From an uncultured bacterium (lineage in GTDB: Bacteria; Verrucomicrobiota; Verrucomicrobiia; CAIQCK01), in NCBI GenBank assembly GCA_903870275.1, contig CAIQCK010000020.1, positions 62,001 to 126,000 on the forward strand: a stretch of DNA of 64,000 nt, in the 5' to 3' direction. The first letter of the stretch is position 1, and each line of letters starts with the position of its first letter. The notes under the pieces were generated by a model. The model saw only the letters and a program-made list of their open reading frames with translations, was not told where the DNA came from and searched no databases. Positions 18,889-27,255 of this stretch are shown here, piece after piece. A program made the translations under genes and the position numbers.

Positions 18889-19338
18889 ATGAAGATTCCG
18901 ATGCCCATCAGCGCGGTATTGACCCAAAAAAGTTCAGAGGTCGCGTCCATCCGCTCGGACGCCACCGTCTTCGAGGCCATTACCTTGATGGCGGAGAAAA
19001 ACGTCGGCGCGTTGCCGGTCATCGAAAACGACCGGTTGATCGGGATAATCTCCGAGCGCGACTACACGCGCAAGGTGGCCATCAAGGGCAAGTCTTCCAA
19101 GCAAACCTGGGTGCGGGAAATCATGAGCCAGCAGCCGACCGTGGCCACGTCCGCTTACACCGTCGAAGAATGCATGCGGTTGATGACCGAAAAACACGTT
19201 CGTCATCTGCCCGTCATGGACGGCGAGAAGATGGTGGGTATCGTGTCCATCGGCGACCTGGTGAAGTGGATCATCTCGGTCCAGGCCGAGACGATCGAGC
19301 AACTCAAGAAATACATCAACGGCAGCTATCCCGCCTGA
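18889..19338 (+). CDS. CBS-pair domain protein
   Basis: 149 aa, cytoplasmic, made almost wholly of two CBS domains: about residues 10-65 (VFEAITLMAEKNVGALPVIE, LIGIISERDYTRKV) and about 75-135 (VEECMRLMTEKHVRHLPVMD, MVGIVSIGDLVKWII). CBS pairs bind adenosine nucleotides and act as energy sensors. Stand-alone proteins of this type are common and their partners are usually unknown. TTGCCG near 18840 and CATAGT near 18862 form a plausible promoter. The gene converges with the beta-helix gene, only 12 bp apart. No partner enzyme is adjacent. Confidence 0.9.
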   Translation: MKIPMPISAVLTQKSSEVASIRSDATVFEAITLMAEKNVGALPVIENDRLIGIISERDYTRKVAIKGKSSKQTWVREIMSQQPTVATSAYTVEECMRLMTEKHVRHLPVMDGEKMVGIVSIGDLVKWIISVQAETIEQLKKYINGSYPA

Positions 19339-19350
19339 GTCCAGCCGCGC

Positions 19351-21063
19351 TCACCGCTTCGGCAGCGGCTGCACATCCGGCTGGTCGCAGAATTCCAGGA
19401 CGACCGGCGACGGCGCATCCGTTCCCCAATTCCAAGGTCGCGCCACCAGCGGCGTGAAATCCTCCGGCTCCACTGGCGTGAGGCGGTTGCCTTTGACGAC
19501 CAGCCGGTCGGTAGAGGTGACGCGGATGTTGGGCCACGCGCAATGCGTGAAGGTGTTGCCGGTGATGGCGATGTCACGGTTCGCGCCGCTCGGCAGCGGT
19601 TTGCCGTTGCCGCCGGGCGCGATGATTTCGACCGCCGGCCGGCGGCAGCCCGTGATGATGTTGTCGCGGATGACCACGTCGCTGGAGCTGGCCGATTCGA
19701 ACCACCAGAACTCCGGCGCCACCAGCACCGCCGCCATCCAGCCGTGCGTGATGCGATTGCCGACGACCTGCCCGCGGCTGGCCTTGATGAGGATACCGCG
19801 CGAGCGGTTGTAGCCGAAGTCGCAGCCCTTCACGACGAAGCCGTTGCCGACGCGGTTGCCCGAGCAAACCGCCGAACTCATCGGCAGCGGCACGGCGCGG
19901 TCAAGCGTCAGTTTGAAAAACTTCGCCTGCCCGGCGAGCAGGATTTCCTTGTGCCGCGGCAGGAGGCTGATCTTGCGGAGGAACTCCTTCTCCGCATCGG
20001 TGATCGGCGCGTCCGGTTCAACCGATGTCGCGACGGCGTCGGCTGGCCGCCGGCCCTCGAACGGCAGAAACTCCACCGGATCGCCCGGCTCGATCGTCAA
20101 CCGGTTGAGCGCGGCGATGCGAAGCTGGTTGCCGCTGCTGCCGGCGACGTAATGATAAGTGCCGTGGATGTTCACGCAGTCGTCGCCTTGGAACTTCGCC
20201 GTGCAGTTCAGAATCGCCGGCCCCTTCGCCGCCCCGGTGCTGTGAAATGCGTCGGCGTCCAGCGACCGCATCCGCGCGAAGCCGCGCTTCACCGGGTCCT
20301 TGGCCGGCGCGCGGCGGTCAATCTTGCAGCGCAGATAAGTCGTGCCGTCGCACTCGTGTTCCAGAAACCCGAAACTCGGCGCTGCGTAGAGGGTCACATC
20401 CTCCAGCCGCAAGCCGGCGCAGTGCCCGACGGTGACCGCGTGGCCGCCCGCGCCGTCGGGAAAACTGTGGTTAGTCACCAGGATGTCGCCGACCTGCTCC
20501 GTGTCCCAGTCGGCGCGATAGCGATAAGCCTTCGGCTTGGCGACGCGGTAGCGGTGGTTTCCGAGCGTCTCGAACTCCTTCGCCCAGCCGCCCGTCTCGC
20601 GCCGCAGCTCGCCGGTCGCCGGGTCGTAAATCTCCACGCGCTCCTGCAACTGGTGCTCCGGATAGCCGGCGATCACCTCAAACTCCACCCAGCCCTTGTC
20701 CGGCGCGAGCGCGACGATGCGGCCCTCGGTGAACGGCAGCGGGTCATAGTCCACCGTCAGTCCCTTGAAGCGGACGTTGCGGCAGTTCTCGAACGCCAGC
20801 GCCCGCGTCGTCTGCGTGCAAATCATCTCCACGCCGTCGGCGATGATGACGATGTCCTTGAGATCCTTGAAGGAAAGGTGTGTGCCGTGCCTTGGCGCGA
20901 CGCGGTAACATCCCGGAGGCACCACCACGCGCTGCTTGCCCGCCGCGGTCTCGCCATCAATGAAACCTTGCAGGTCAAACTCTTTGCCAACCTGCTCCGC
21001 GCCCGCCGTCGCGGCGAAAAGCAAAAGCGAAGCCAAAACCGTTCCGAAACCAGTGGTTTTCAT
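19351..21063 (-). CDS. Secreted right-handed parallel beta-helix protein, GH110-like alpha-galactosidase candidate
   Basis: 570 aa from ATG 21063 (MKTTGFGTVLASLLLFAATA signal). The body is a right-handed beta-helix with recurring Asn/Asp/Gly turns: ADGVEMICTQTTRALAFENC, DADAFHSTGAAKGPAIL, GDDCVNIHGTYHYVAGSS, GNRVGNGFVVKGCDFGYN and GNTFTHCAWPNIRVTST. The DAFH...GDDxxNxHGTY pattern resembles exo-alpha-1,3-galactosidases of family GH110; that is likely but needs a profile match. It is on the minus strand just downstream of a sulfatase with the same orientation. The ~190 bp upstream of its start closely resembles the upstream region of that sulfatase. Confidence 0.8.
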   Translation of the reverse strand: MKTTGFGTVLASLLLFAATAGAEQVGKEFDLQGFIDGETAAGKQRVVVPPGCYRVAPRHGTHLSFKDLKDIVIIADGVEMICTQTTRALAFENCRNVRFKGLTVDYDPLPFTEGRIVALAPDKGWVEFEVIAGYPEHQLQERVEIYDPATGELRRETGGWAKEFETLGNHRYRVAKPKAYRYRADWDTEQVGDILVTNHSFPDGAGGHAVTVGHCAGLRLEDVTLYAAPSFGFLEHECDGTTYLRCKIDRRAPAKDPVKRGFARMRSLDADAFHSTGAAKGPAILNCTAKFQGDDCVNIHGTYHYVAGSSGNQLRIAALNRLTIEPGDPVEFLPFEGRRPADAVATSVEPDAPITDAEKEFLRKISLLPRHKEILLAGQAKFFKLTLDRAVPLPMSSAVCSGNRVGNGFVVKGCDFGYNRSRGILIKASRGQVVGNRITHGWMAAVLVAPEFWWFESASSSDVVIRDNIITGCRRPAVEIIAPGGNGKPLPSGANRDIAITGNTFTHCAWPNIRVTSTDRLVVKGNRLTPVEPEDFTPLVARPWNWGTDAPSPVVLEFCDQPDVQPLPKR

Positions 21064-21098
21064 GTTGCGCCAGAGGATGACACGCGCCGCGACCCGCG

Positions 21099-21135
21099 CC
21101 ACTCCAAAATACCGCCGGAGAATTGCGGATGGATC
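21099..21135 (-). repeat. GH127-3'-end-like fragment (FSGGILEW) upstream of the beta-helix gene
   Basis: Read on the minus strand, this short intergenic stretch encodes PQFSGGILEW, matching the C-terminus of the GH127 protein at 43882 (QPKFSGGILEW). It lies 36 bp before the beta-helix start codon. The following ~35 bp up to the gene are shared with the sulfatase upstream region. Confidence 0.7.
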
Positions 21136-21155
21136 TGGTCGTCGAGCATGAATCA

Positions 21156-21227
21156 GGTGGATCGCGTTCTCCGAACGCGATTCTACAGCATCACATCGGC
21201 AAGCGCGTTCGGAGAACGCGCTCCACC
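21156..21227. repeat. REP-like hairpin element, full copy
   Basis: The left arm starts GGTGGATCGCG and ends GCGTTCTCCGAACGCG. The right arm is its near-perfect reverse complement, ending GAACGCGCTCCACC. About 24 bp pair, with one mismatch, around a ~24-nt loop. It lies between the sulfatase stop and the beta-helix start. Confidence 0.85.
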
Positions 21228-21251
21228 CGTTGCCGTTGAATCCGCCGCGCC

Positions 21252-22763
21252 TTACGGCAGCGGTTTCTTCCGCACCGCCGGTTTATTGCCGGGCATCTTT
21301 GGCAGTGTCTTGACCTCGACCGCGGGAGTGCGGGCCATCCATGCCGCCAGGACGCCGCGCAGTTCCTTTTCGACCGCCGCCGCTTCCGGCCGGCCGCAGA
21401 GGTTGTGGACCTCCAGCGGGTCGGCGATCCGATCGAAGAGCATGTCGGGGTAGTTGCCCGGCTGTTCGACGAGGAACACGCCCAGCTTGTAGCGTTCGCC
21501 GATGACCGTGGCCATGACCGAGTTTTCGCTGAAGGCGTAGCGGCGGCCCGCCGCCTCGCCGCGAGTCAGGGTGGGCGCGAGCGAACGCCCCACCATCGCG
21601 TAGTCCTTGGGGGCTTCGACGCCGGTGAGTTCCAGCAGCGTGGGGTAGATGTCGGTCTCCTCGACCAGGTCCTGACGCACGTCGCCTTTGCGGAGCCGCG
21701 CCGGCCAACTGACGATGAACGGCACTCGCAGAATCTCCTCATACATGTTGTGCGCCCAGGGAAACTTCTCGGCCAGGCCGTGGTAGGCGGCGAAATCGCC
21801 GTGGTCGGCGGTGTAGAGGATGATGGTGTTGTCGAGCTGACCGCTCTCCTCCAAGCTGCGGAGAATCTGGCCGATGGAGTCATCTACCTGGCTGACGCAG
21901 CCGTAGTAACAGGCCAGGAACCGGCGGAAGACGCTGTCGTCCTTGGCGGCGCGGCCAAGACACCAGGGATTGTTCTCGCCGGAGCGAAAACCGCGGAGGA
22001 AGGGCGGCAGGTTTTCCAAAGGCTCGTGCAGGTTGGCCGGCAGGGTTAGTTTCGCCGGATCGTAGAGGCGGTGGAATTGCGGCAGCGGCGTGTAGGGATG
22101 ATGCGGATGCAGGAACGGCACCCAGCAGAAGAATGGCTGGCCATCCTGCGCGGCCTGGCGGATGAACGCGGTGGTCTTGCGCGCCATCCAGGCCTCTTCG
22201 GTGGCCTCGGCGGGAAGCTGCGTGACGTGGCTGTTCAGCTCCATGTTCTTGAAGTCGGAATCGTTCTTGAAGGCGTCGTAACGGCCGGTCTCGCGCAGCC
22301 AATCCTGATACGACTCGTCCGAGCGGCGGTCGTAGGTCGAGCCGGTGCGCGTCCAACCCACGTCGGCCGCGTCGGCGAGATGACGGCGGCCGAAAGCCGC
22401 CGTGCGATAGCCGTGGCTCTTGAACCAGGCGGCCATCGGTTCGATGCGCACGCCGACATGGACCTGTCCGTTGTCCTGGGCGGAATTCCACAGGACGCCG
22501 GTGGTGCGTGGATAGAGGCTGGTCATGAGCGACGTGCGCGAGGGCGTGCAGATGCCGGCCTGGCAGTAGGCGCGTTGGAAAAGCACCCCGGTAGCGGCCA
22601 GCCGGTCCAGCGTGGGGGTCTTGACATCGGGATGGCCGGCGCAACCCATGACGCGGGCATTGTGCTGGTCAGCGTGCAAGAACAGGATGTTTGGCGGACG
22701 CTGCGCGCCCGCTGCCGTCACGCACCACGCAATCAAAGCCGCTCCAAGCAAAGTGGTTTTCAT
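21252..22763 (-). CDS. Secreted type I sulfatase (formylglycine-dependent)
   Basis: 503 aa with a signal peptide (MKTTLLGAALIAWCVTAAGA). It hydrolyses sulfate esters, presumably from a sulfated sugar or polysaccharide. The formylglycine motif is CTPSR at Cys72 (YCQAGICTPSRTSLM), followed by the second signature TSLYPRTTG. Metal ligands Asp32 (HADQHN) and the later TADHGDF are present. Length is typical of the arylsulfatase/choline-sulfatase-like group. The maturase is not in the window. The gene is co-oriented with the GH110-like gene downstream, with a REP hairpin and a GH127-tail fragment between them, so both may act on one sulfated glycan. Confidence 0.93.
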   Translation of the reverse strand: MKTTLLGAALIAWCVTAAGAQRPPNILFLHADQHNARVMGCAGHPDVKTPTLDRLAATGVLFQRAYCQAGICTPSRTSLMTSLYPRTTGVLWNSAQDNGQVHVGVRIEPMAAWFKSHGYRTAAFGRRHLADAADVGWTRTGSTYDRRSDESYQDWLRETGRYDAFKNDSDFKNMELNSHVTQLPAEATEEAWMARKTTAFIRQAAQDGQPFFCWVPFLHPHHPYTPLPQFHRLYDPAKLTLPANLHEPLENLPPFLRGFRSGENNPWCLGRAAKDDSVFRRFLACYYGCVSQVDDSIGQILRSLEESGQLDNTIILYTADHGDFAAYHGLAEKFPWAHNMYEEILRVPFIVSWPARLRKGDVRQDLVEETDIYPTLLELTGVEAPKDYAMVGRSLAPTLTRGEAAGRRYAFSENSVMATVIGERYKLGVFLVEQPGNYPDMLFDRIADPLEVHNLCGRPEAAAVEKELRGVLAAWMARTPAVEVKTLPKMPGNKPAVRKKPLP

Positions 22764-22798
22764 GGCGCGTCAGAGAATGACACGCGCCACGACCCGTG

Positions 22799-22846
22799 CC
22801 ACTCCAAATTTCTGCCGGAGATCCTCATCCGGAGCTGGACTCCGGG
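22799..22846 (-). repeat. Degenerate GH127-3'-end-like fragment upstream of the sulfatase
   Basis: On the minus strand it reads VQLRMRISGRNLEW, a decayed version of VQLQPKFSGGILEW. The adjoining segment up to the sulfatase start matches the corresponding segment before the beta-helix gene base for base over about 35 nt with few changes. Confidence 0.6.
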
Positions 22847-22856
22847 ATGTGATGCG

Positions 22857-22929
22857 GGTGGATCGCGCGCTCCAAACGCGGTTTTGCAGCATCGCAACGG
22901 CAGGCGCGTTCGGAAAACGCGCTCCACCC
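22857..22929. repeat. REP-like hairpin element, full copy
   Basis: Same element as 21156-21227. The left arm GGTGGATCGCGCGCTCC then AAACGCG pairs with the right arm GCGCGTTCGG then AAAACGCGCTCCACC. It is more diverged than the first copy, but compensating changes keep most of the stem. Confidence 0.8.
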
Positions 22930-22971
22930 GTCGTTGCCGCTGAGTCTGCTGATCTCGCCGTGCCCGCTGCC

Positions 22972-23030
22972 CAGCCGTCGCGCAAGGTTCCGATCCAACG
23001 CGCGGTCGCCAGCCCTCAGTGGGAAATTCC
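22972..23030 (+). repeat. SRKVPIQ-type repeat, copy 1
   Basis: A ~60-bp conserved word (CAGCCGTCGCGCAAGGT, then TCCGATCCA.CGCGC.GTCGCCAGC) that also occurs at 37641-37700 and 42368-42427. If read on the plus strand all three give PSRKxPIQxAVxS, but no start codon or longer conserved frame exists. Confidence 0.75.
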
Positions 23031-23229
23031 AGGGAAGGAATGCGAATAGGCGGGAAACTAATCGGCTGCAAATCGTCTGGAATAAGACTCGTATGCAGCC
23101 CGCGAGACTCCGTTTTTCTGGTTGTCTTGGTTGTCCGAACCTGTATACGTTCCGGTTGCAAGGTTGGCAGATGGAACGGGCGCAGCCGGGCTCGAGTCCC
23201 GGGCGCCAAGGCTTATCTCTCATACGCTT

Positions 23230-24219
23230 ATGAAACATCTCATGATGTCAATCCTCGCAAACCTGCTGCTCGTCAGCGTGGTCATTGCGGCGCCAAAGAA
23301 AAACGAGCATGGCTCGGCAAAAGGCAACCTCGAAGCCATCGAGGAGAATGGGGCGCTGATCAACGCGAGGGTTTTTGCCCCATTGCACGAACATTCGATT
23401 GCTGAGTCCACCATCGTCATCTGGAAGGAGGATTTGTTGGATGAAGCGGCCAAAGCCTCCGACGCAAGCCAGCCGGTTTACAAACAAGCCGCCAACTTGC
23501 TCGAAGCATGGAAGAGTGCGCTGCTCGAACGCTCAAAGCTGCGGGCCGACTCGAAGTTTACCGGTCACGTGAGCGATAGCACGGACATGGAATCCAGCCG
23601 CAAAACGAATCTTCACTTGTGTGACTGGGTGGCCTACGAAAGGGAACGCGACGCAGCGCACGAACACCATCGCAAGGACGTGCAGGCAGCCAAAACGTTC
23701 GCGCAGGGACCGCCGAAGATATGGGCGGATCGCAGCGCCATCTTGCGGCCGCTCCTCGACCGTCAGTATGCACAGTTGCGCGAGCTTCGCCGGGCGCTGT
23801 TGCAGCAAGCCCGGGCGCCGCAACCAGCCGTCCCCGTTTCGAAGCCGCAGACCGCAGTGGTACCGGCATCTTCCGTGAAGGAGACCGCAACAACCCCGGC
23901 TCGCGTTGGGAAGGAATCCGAGGCCGCCGCGGCTTCAGGAGCGGATCCCATTGTGGGTTCCTGGCAATGGGACGACAAAAGCATCGTTCATATCCGACCG
24001 GACGGAAAGTTTAAGGGCGAGAAAGGCCGCCATGGCATCTGGCAAGTCGTGCCAGAGAACAAAAACTACCGGTTGAAATGGGACAGCGGCTCCTCTGTTG
24101 AACTGACGCTTTCAAGCGACAACCGGAGCCTCTCCTGCGAGAGTCAGAAAGGCCACAAGCTTCATGCGGAGCGACTTGAGACCGCGCCACAGTCTGAGCC
24201 GATTGTGAAAAGCAAGTAA
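23230..24219 (+). CDS. Secreted hypothetical protein with C-terminal lipocalin-like domain
   Basis: 329 aa from ATG 23230. MKHLMMSILANLLLVSVVIAA is a signal peptide, so it is exported. The middle (about 60-200) is charged and helical (WKEDLLDEAAKASDAS, YERERDAAHEHHRKDVQAA), possibly coiled coil. A Pro/Ala/Thr linker (about 200-240) leads to a C-terminal beta domain starting DPIVGSWQWDDKSIVHIRPD and containing GIWQVVPENKNYRLKWDSGS. That resembles short lipocalin-like or DUF-type domains in secreted proteins. No catalytic motif is visible and no function is assigned. An upstream in-frame extension lacks coding character. It converges with the six-hairpin glycosidase gene. Confidence 0.7.
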   Translation: MKHLMMSILANLLLVSVVIAAPKKNEHGSAKGNLEAIEENGALINARVFAPLHEHSIAESTIVIWKEDLLDEAAKASDASQPVYKQAANLLEAWKSALLERSKLRADSKFTGHVSDSTDMESSRKTNLHLCDWVAYERERDAAHEHHRKDVQAAKTFAQGPPKIWADRSAILRPLLDRQYAQLRELRRALLQQARAPQPAVPVSKPQTAVVPASSVKETATTPARVGKESEAAAASGADPIVGSWQWDDKSIVHIRPDGKFKGEKGRHGIWQVVPENKNYRLKWDSGSSVELTLSSDNRSLSCESQKGHKLHAERLETAPQSEPIVKSK

Positions 24220-24263
24220 GGGTGCGTCTTTGGAATCAACCCGCCGCCCATGCGTCGCGCCGG

Positions 24264-26144
24264 TTATTCGTAGTTGATCTCGACAGGTGCGTTCTCCGGG
24301 AGGGCATCGATCGTCAGGTAGCGGCTGTTCCCAATCATTTCCTCATGGAAACTGGCAGCGGCTCCGTTGACGGAAACGATCGCATTCCTCGCATCCTTGG
24401 GTAGCAGCATGCGTAGTTTTGCGCGTTCATGCTTGGAGAGAAGGGTGAAGGCAAGCCGCCGCTTTTTCTTGTCGTGAGCGAAATGATATTCAATCACCGC
24501 GCCGGACGCGGCGTATTCGAGCCGGACATGCGCTGTTGGCTCGTCTGCCGCCACCCAGCGGGGCGAGATCGTTACGTTTTTGAACAAGGCTCCGTTGTCG
24601 CGGACTCCGGCCAGTCCGACGACCATTGCGTTCATCAGTTCCGCGCCGCACCAGCAACGCGGGCCGCCTCCGACGTCCTCGCCTTTGTAGTTGTAGAGGA
24701 AAGCGACTTTGCCGTCGCGGCTTATTTTGCGTCCGATCCTGTAGAGAATGTCGGCTCCGTATTTCTCCTCGCCGAACTCGAAGGCGCCGAGGGCTAACTG
24801 CCCGGCGACAAAGGGGGCGATCGCACCGTTGACATACTCCCCGGCCTTTCGTCCCATGAAGACCGGATAGGGCGGCTCCAGGTTGCGGAAGTCGTCCAAC
24901 TCACCGCCGAACTTGGAACGCATCGAGCGGTATTCGTTGATGATGGAACGGGCCATGTCGAAATCGGCCGTGCCGCGGTTGATGTCGGAAGCGTTGGAGA
25001 GGCTGAGCTGCCAGGCTTCATCAACGCCGTAGTCCGTGTTATCCAGACGCAGGAAGTGTTTGTAGAATCTCCCGTTCCAGAGGTGGCGATTGATGCGTTC
25101 CTTCAACGCGACGCTTTCCTGCTCCCAGCGCGCAGCGTCCTGATCCTTGCCGACTTGGCGATACATCTTAGCCATGAGGCGTTCGGCCTGGTATAGCCCG
25201 GTGTTGTCACCGTGCATGATGCCCATCGGGTCGTCAGGATGGATGGAGCGGTCGGTGCTGGAGGAGGCTCGGTTGAGGAAGTCCCAAGTGTCAATAGTGC
25301 GGGGACGCTTGACCAACTGATAGGTCTTATCCCAGCGTTTGGGGTCGCTGGTCAGATAGCGCAAGCCCTTCTCCAGACGCGGAAGATTGACGCGCAGATA
25401 GTCATCGTTGCCGGTGGCCTGCCAGATCATGTGGACACCTTCGACCATCAGATACTCGATATCGGCCTCAAGTTCGAGGCGAGCCAGCCCAAAGCCTTTT
25501 TCCGGCATCCGCTTGCAACAGTAGTCCGGCCCGTAAGCGCCGGAGTGCCCGTCGGTCAGAGGGGCTATGATCTCGAAGAAGAACCCCTGCGGCGTCTGGT
25601 TTTCGAGCATGAGATCCAGAAAACTGGTCATATCAGGCTCGAAGTAGCGGAAGCCCTTCATGCTCAGCACATGGTCGCGAACCCAATTGAGATTGACCCG
25701 GATCAGCCTGTCTCCATAAATGAAGACCCGGTTGTTGCTTTCGATGGCAGCATGGCACATCGAGAAAAGGAGCGACAACGGGTAGTCATGGCAGGCTGTG
25801 GTGGCAATCCGCACGTTGCCGGTGGCTATGAAACTTCCCTTCAGACGATTTGTATTCGTAATTCCTGCCGGCTGCGATGTCGTCCTTTCTTCCTTGTCGG
25901 CGACCGGGCTGGATTTCAGATCGCTGGGGGCAAGTAACAAAAATGTGGCAGCAAGAGAGAAAAGGAAGAACAGGAATTTTGATTCCTGCCGTCTGAAGGG
26001 GCGGCGTTGGTTTGCCGCCTCCTTGCCACCCAGCAGGCGCAGCCCGTCGGGGCGATGAACAGGCCGCAGAGTTTCATCAAGGCAAAATTCCGTCGCTTCG
26101 CGCCCGGATTGCGCTCCCAGTGGTGTCAGCGTGTCGTCTTGCAT
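24264..26144 (-). CDS. Six-hairpin glycosidase-like secreted enzyme; start codon supplied by a repeat element
   Basis: 626 aa if translation begins at ATG 26144. The (alpha/alpha)6-barrel style body has HDYPLSLLFSMCHAAIE, LIRVNLNWVRDHVLSMKGF, DIEYLMVEGVHMIWQATGND, GIMHGDNTGLYQAERLM and GGGPRCWCGAELMNAMVVG. The C-terminal beta domain recalls alpha-L-rhamnosidases and related six-hairpin enzymes; the family is not certain. The hydrophobic export segment (KFLFFLFSLAATFLLL) starts about 60 residues in. Between it and 26144 I see no in-frame ATG, GTG or TTG, so the ATG in upstream element copy A appears to be the only usual start. An out-of-frame MKLCGLFIAPTG reading inside the leader hints that a frameshift may have separated the native start. 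Confidence 0.75.
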   Translation of the reverse strand: MQDDTLTPLGAQSGREATEFCLDETLRPVHRPDGLRLLGGKEAANQRRPFRRQESKFLFFLFSLAATFLLLAPSDLKSSPVADKEERTTSQPAGITNTNRLKGSFIATGNVRIATTACHDYPLSLLFSMCHAAIESNNRVFIYGDRLIRVNLNWVRDHVLSMKGFRYFEPDMTSFLDLMLENQTPQGFFFEIIAPLTDGHSGAYGPDYCCKRMPEKGFGLARLELEADIEYLMVEGVHMIWQATGNDDYLRVNLPRLEKGLRYLTSDPKRWDKTYQLVKRPRTIDTWDFLNRASSSTDRSIHPDDPMGIMHGDNTGLYQAERLMAKMYRQVGKDQDAARWEQESVALKERINRHLWNGRFYKHFLRLDNTDYGVDEAWQLSLSNASDINRGTADFDMARSIINEYRSMRSKFGGELDDFRNLEPPYPVFMGRKAGEYVNGAIAPFVAGQLALGAFEFGEEKYGADILYRIGRKISRDGKVAFLYNYKGEDVGGGPRCWCGAELMNAMVVGLAGVRDNGALFKNVTISPRWVAADEPTAHVRLEYAASGAVIEYHFAHDKKKRRLAFTLLSKHERAKLRMLLPKDARNAIVSVNGAAASFHEEMIGNSRYLTIDALPENAPVEINYE

Positions 26145-26222
26145 GGCTTGATCGAACTCCGTCGGCATCGTAACCGCAGCCTCTGCGAACACAAGTGCGG
26201 AATCCGCCGATGCAAACCATCG
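26142..26222 (-). promoter_or_regulatory. Shared upstream element, copy A
   Basis: Minus strand: TTGTGT (26194-26189), 16-bp spacer, TACGAT (26172-26167), GACGGAG, then ATG (26144-26142) 22 nt after the -10. That ATG is the in-frame start assigned to the glycosidase gene. Part of a six-copy family with the same exact spacing. Confidence 0.75.
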
Positions 26223-26245
26223 GCTTTCGCTCTGGATTATCCTTA

Positions 26246-26287
26246 TTACTCCCTCGTCCTCCACTCCAAAATTCCACCGGAGCATCC
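26246..26287 (-). repeat. GH127-3'-end-like fragment with in-frame stop
   Basis: Immediately after the PIG-L stop, the minus strand reads CSGGILEWRTRE and then a TAA stop (26248-26246). This mirrors the GH127 terminus SGGILEWRMGE-stop. No start codon precedes it, and copy A of the upstream element follows. Confidence 0.75.
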
Positions 26288-27160
26288 CTATTGGACGATC
26301 TGCTCCAAGAGGCGTTTGCCGACCGTCTGGGGGTCCAACGATTTGTAAGCCTCGGCGAAGCGCACGCCGGCTTGAAGACCGCGGACCCGGGCGGTGCATA
26401 GCTTGATTTCGCCCCAGGCGGTCAGCGGCAATTCCTCGCCGCCGGGATTGATCTTTATCGTCGCGTCAGTTCGCCCGGCGCTTTGGAAGCGGGGCACTTC
26501 GCCGTTCAGCTTGCGGAAGAAGTTGATCGTCTCGATTACCGAGGGGAGAACATCGCCGATGTCAATGAACACGTCGGGGCGGAATTCCCGCTGCGGGTCA
26601 ATTTCGTAGGCATACATTTCCTTCCCGTAAGACACGGTTAGCCCGCCGAGAATCGTGTCCGCGTTGCGCACGGCCTGCTCGGCCAGCACGCCGACAATGC
26701 TGTGGTCCGAGGGCGCCCGCTCCCGCTCATTGCGATCATTGAACAGGGTGATGTCGGGCTTCACGTCCACCACCACTTCGGCGATCTTCTTCAACGTTTC
26801 CAGATTTTCGGTCACCTGCTGGTAGCCGTAATTCAAATAGCGTTTCTCGACGCCCATCTCACGGGCCTTGGCCTCGTTCTGCTCGCGGATGCGCGATTCG
26901 CGCCCCTTGGTGACGTTCCAGGTGGAGTAGTCGCCGACCACGTTGAGCAGGACCACCCGGTGTCCTTTCTTCACTGCCTTGACGATCAGTCCGCCGGCTC
27001 CGATCTCGCAGTCGTCGTAGTGCGCGCCGATGACAAGGATCGTTCTTCGCGGCGGCCGGGAGGTGGATTCTGCCGCGCGCAACGCCGCGAGATTTGCACC
27101 GATGCCAAATAATCCGCCGACACCGATGAGAAAGTCGCGCCGCTTGATGTCCCTGATCAT
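26288..27160 (-). CDS. PIG-L family deacetylase, Tat-exported
   Basis: 290 aa. The start ATG 27160 coincides exactly with the ATG of upstream element copy B. MIRDIKRRDFLIGVGGLFGI is a Tat-type signal. The zinc-binding motif AHYDDCEIG (residues 46-54) is a variant of AHPDDxE with Pro replaced by Tyr, and DHSIVG (about 167) provides the second His. PIG-L/LmbE enzymes remove N-acetyl groups from amino sugars; here the substrate may be part of an external glycan. It is followed directly by a GH127-tail fragment and the glycosidase gene on the same strand. Confidence 0.9.
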   Translation of the reverse strand: MIRDIKRRDFLIGVGGLFGIGANLAALRAAESTSRPPRRTILVIGAHYDDCEIGAGGLIVKAVKKGHRVVLLNVVGDYSTWNVTKGRESRIREQNEAKAREMGVEKRYLNYGYQQVTENLETLKKIAEVVVDVKPDITLFNDRNERERAPSDHSIVGVLAEQAVRNADTILGGLTVSYGKEMYAYEIDPQREFRPDVFIDIGDVLPSVIETINFFRKLNGEVPRFQSAGRTDATIKINPGGEELPLTAWGEIKLCTARVRGLQAGVRFAEAYKSLDPQTVGKRLLEQIVQ

Positions 27161-27222
27161 GGCTTGATTGAACTCTACCGGCATCGTAGCCGCGGACTCC
27201 GCGAACACAAGTGCGGAATCCG
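27158..27222 (-). promoter_or_regulatory. Shared upstream element, copy B
   Basis: Minus strand: TTGTGT (27210-27205), 16-bp spacer CGCGGAGTCCGCG-like, TACGAT (27188-27183), then ATG 27160 after 22 nt. The ATG is the PIG-L start. Conservation to the other copies stops at the ATG. Confidence 0.8.
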
Positions 27223-27255
27223 CCGCCGCGAATGGGCAGACCGGCTGAAAATCAT

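Larger units (their letters stand above)
22764..23229. other. Divergent intergenic region rich in repeats
   Basis: 466 bases between the sulfatase (-) and the 23230 gene (+). They hold a 5' flank shared with the beta-helix gene (about 22764-22800), a GH127-tail-like fragment (22799-22846), a REP hairpin (22857-22929) and one copy of the SRKVPIQ repeat (22972-23030). The remaining ~200 bp up to 23229 contain no gene I can support. Confidence 0.7.

Noticed and set aside
23140..23205. A T-arm-like hairpin (CCGGG-CTCGAGT-CCCGG) that suggested a tRNA
   Set aside because: The loop lacks the TTC start, and no matching acceptor, D-arm or anticodon arm can be built upstream.
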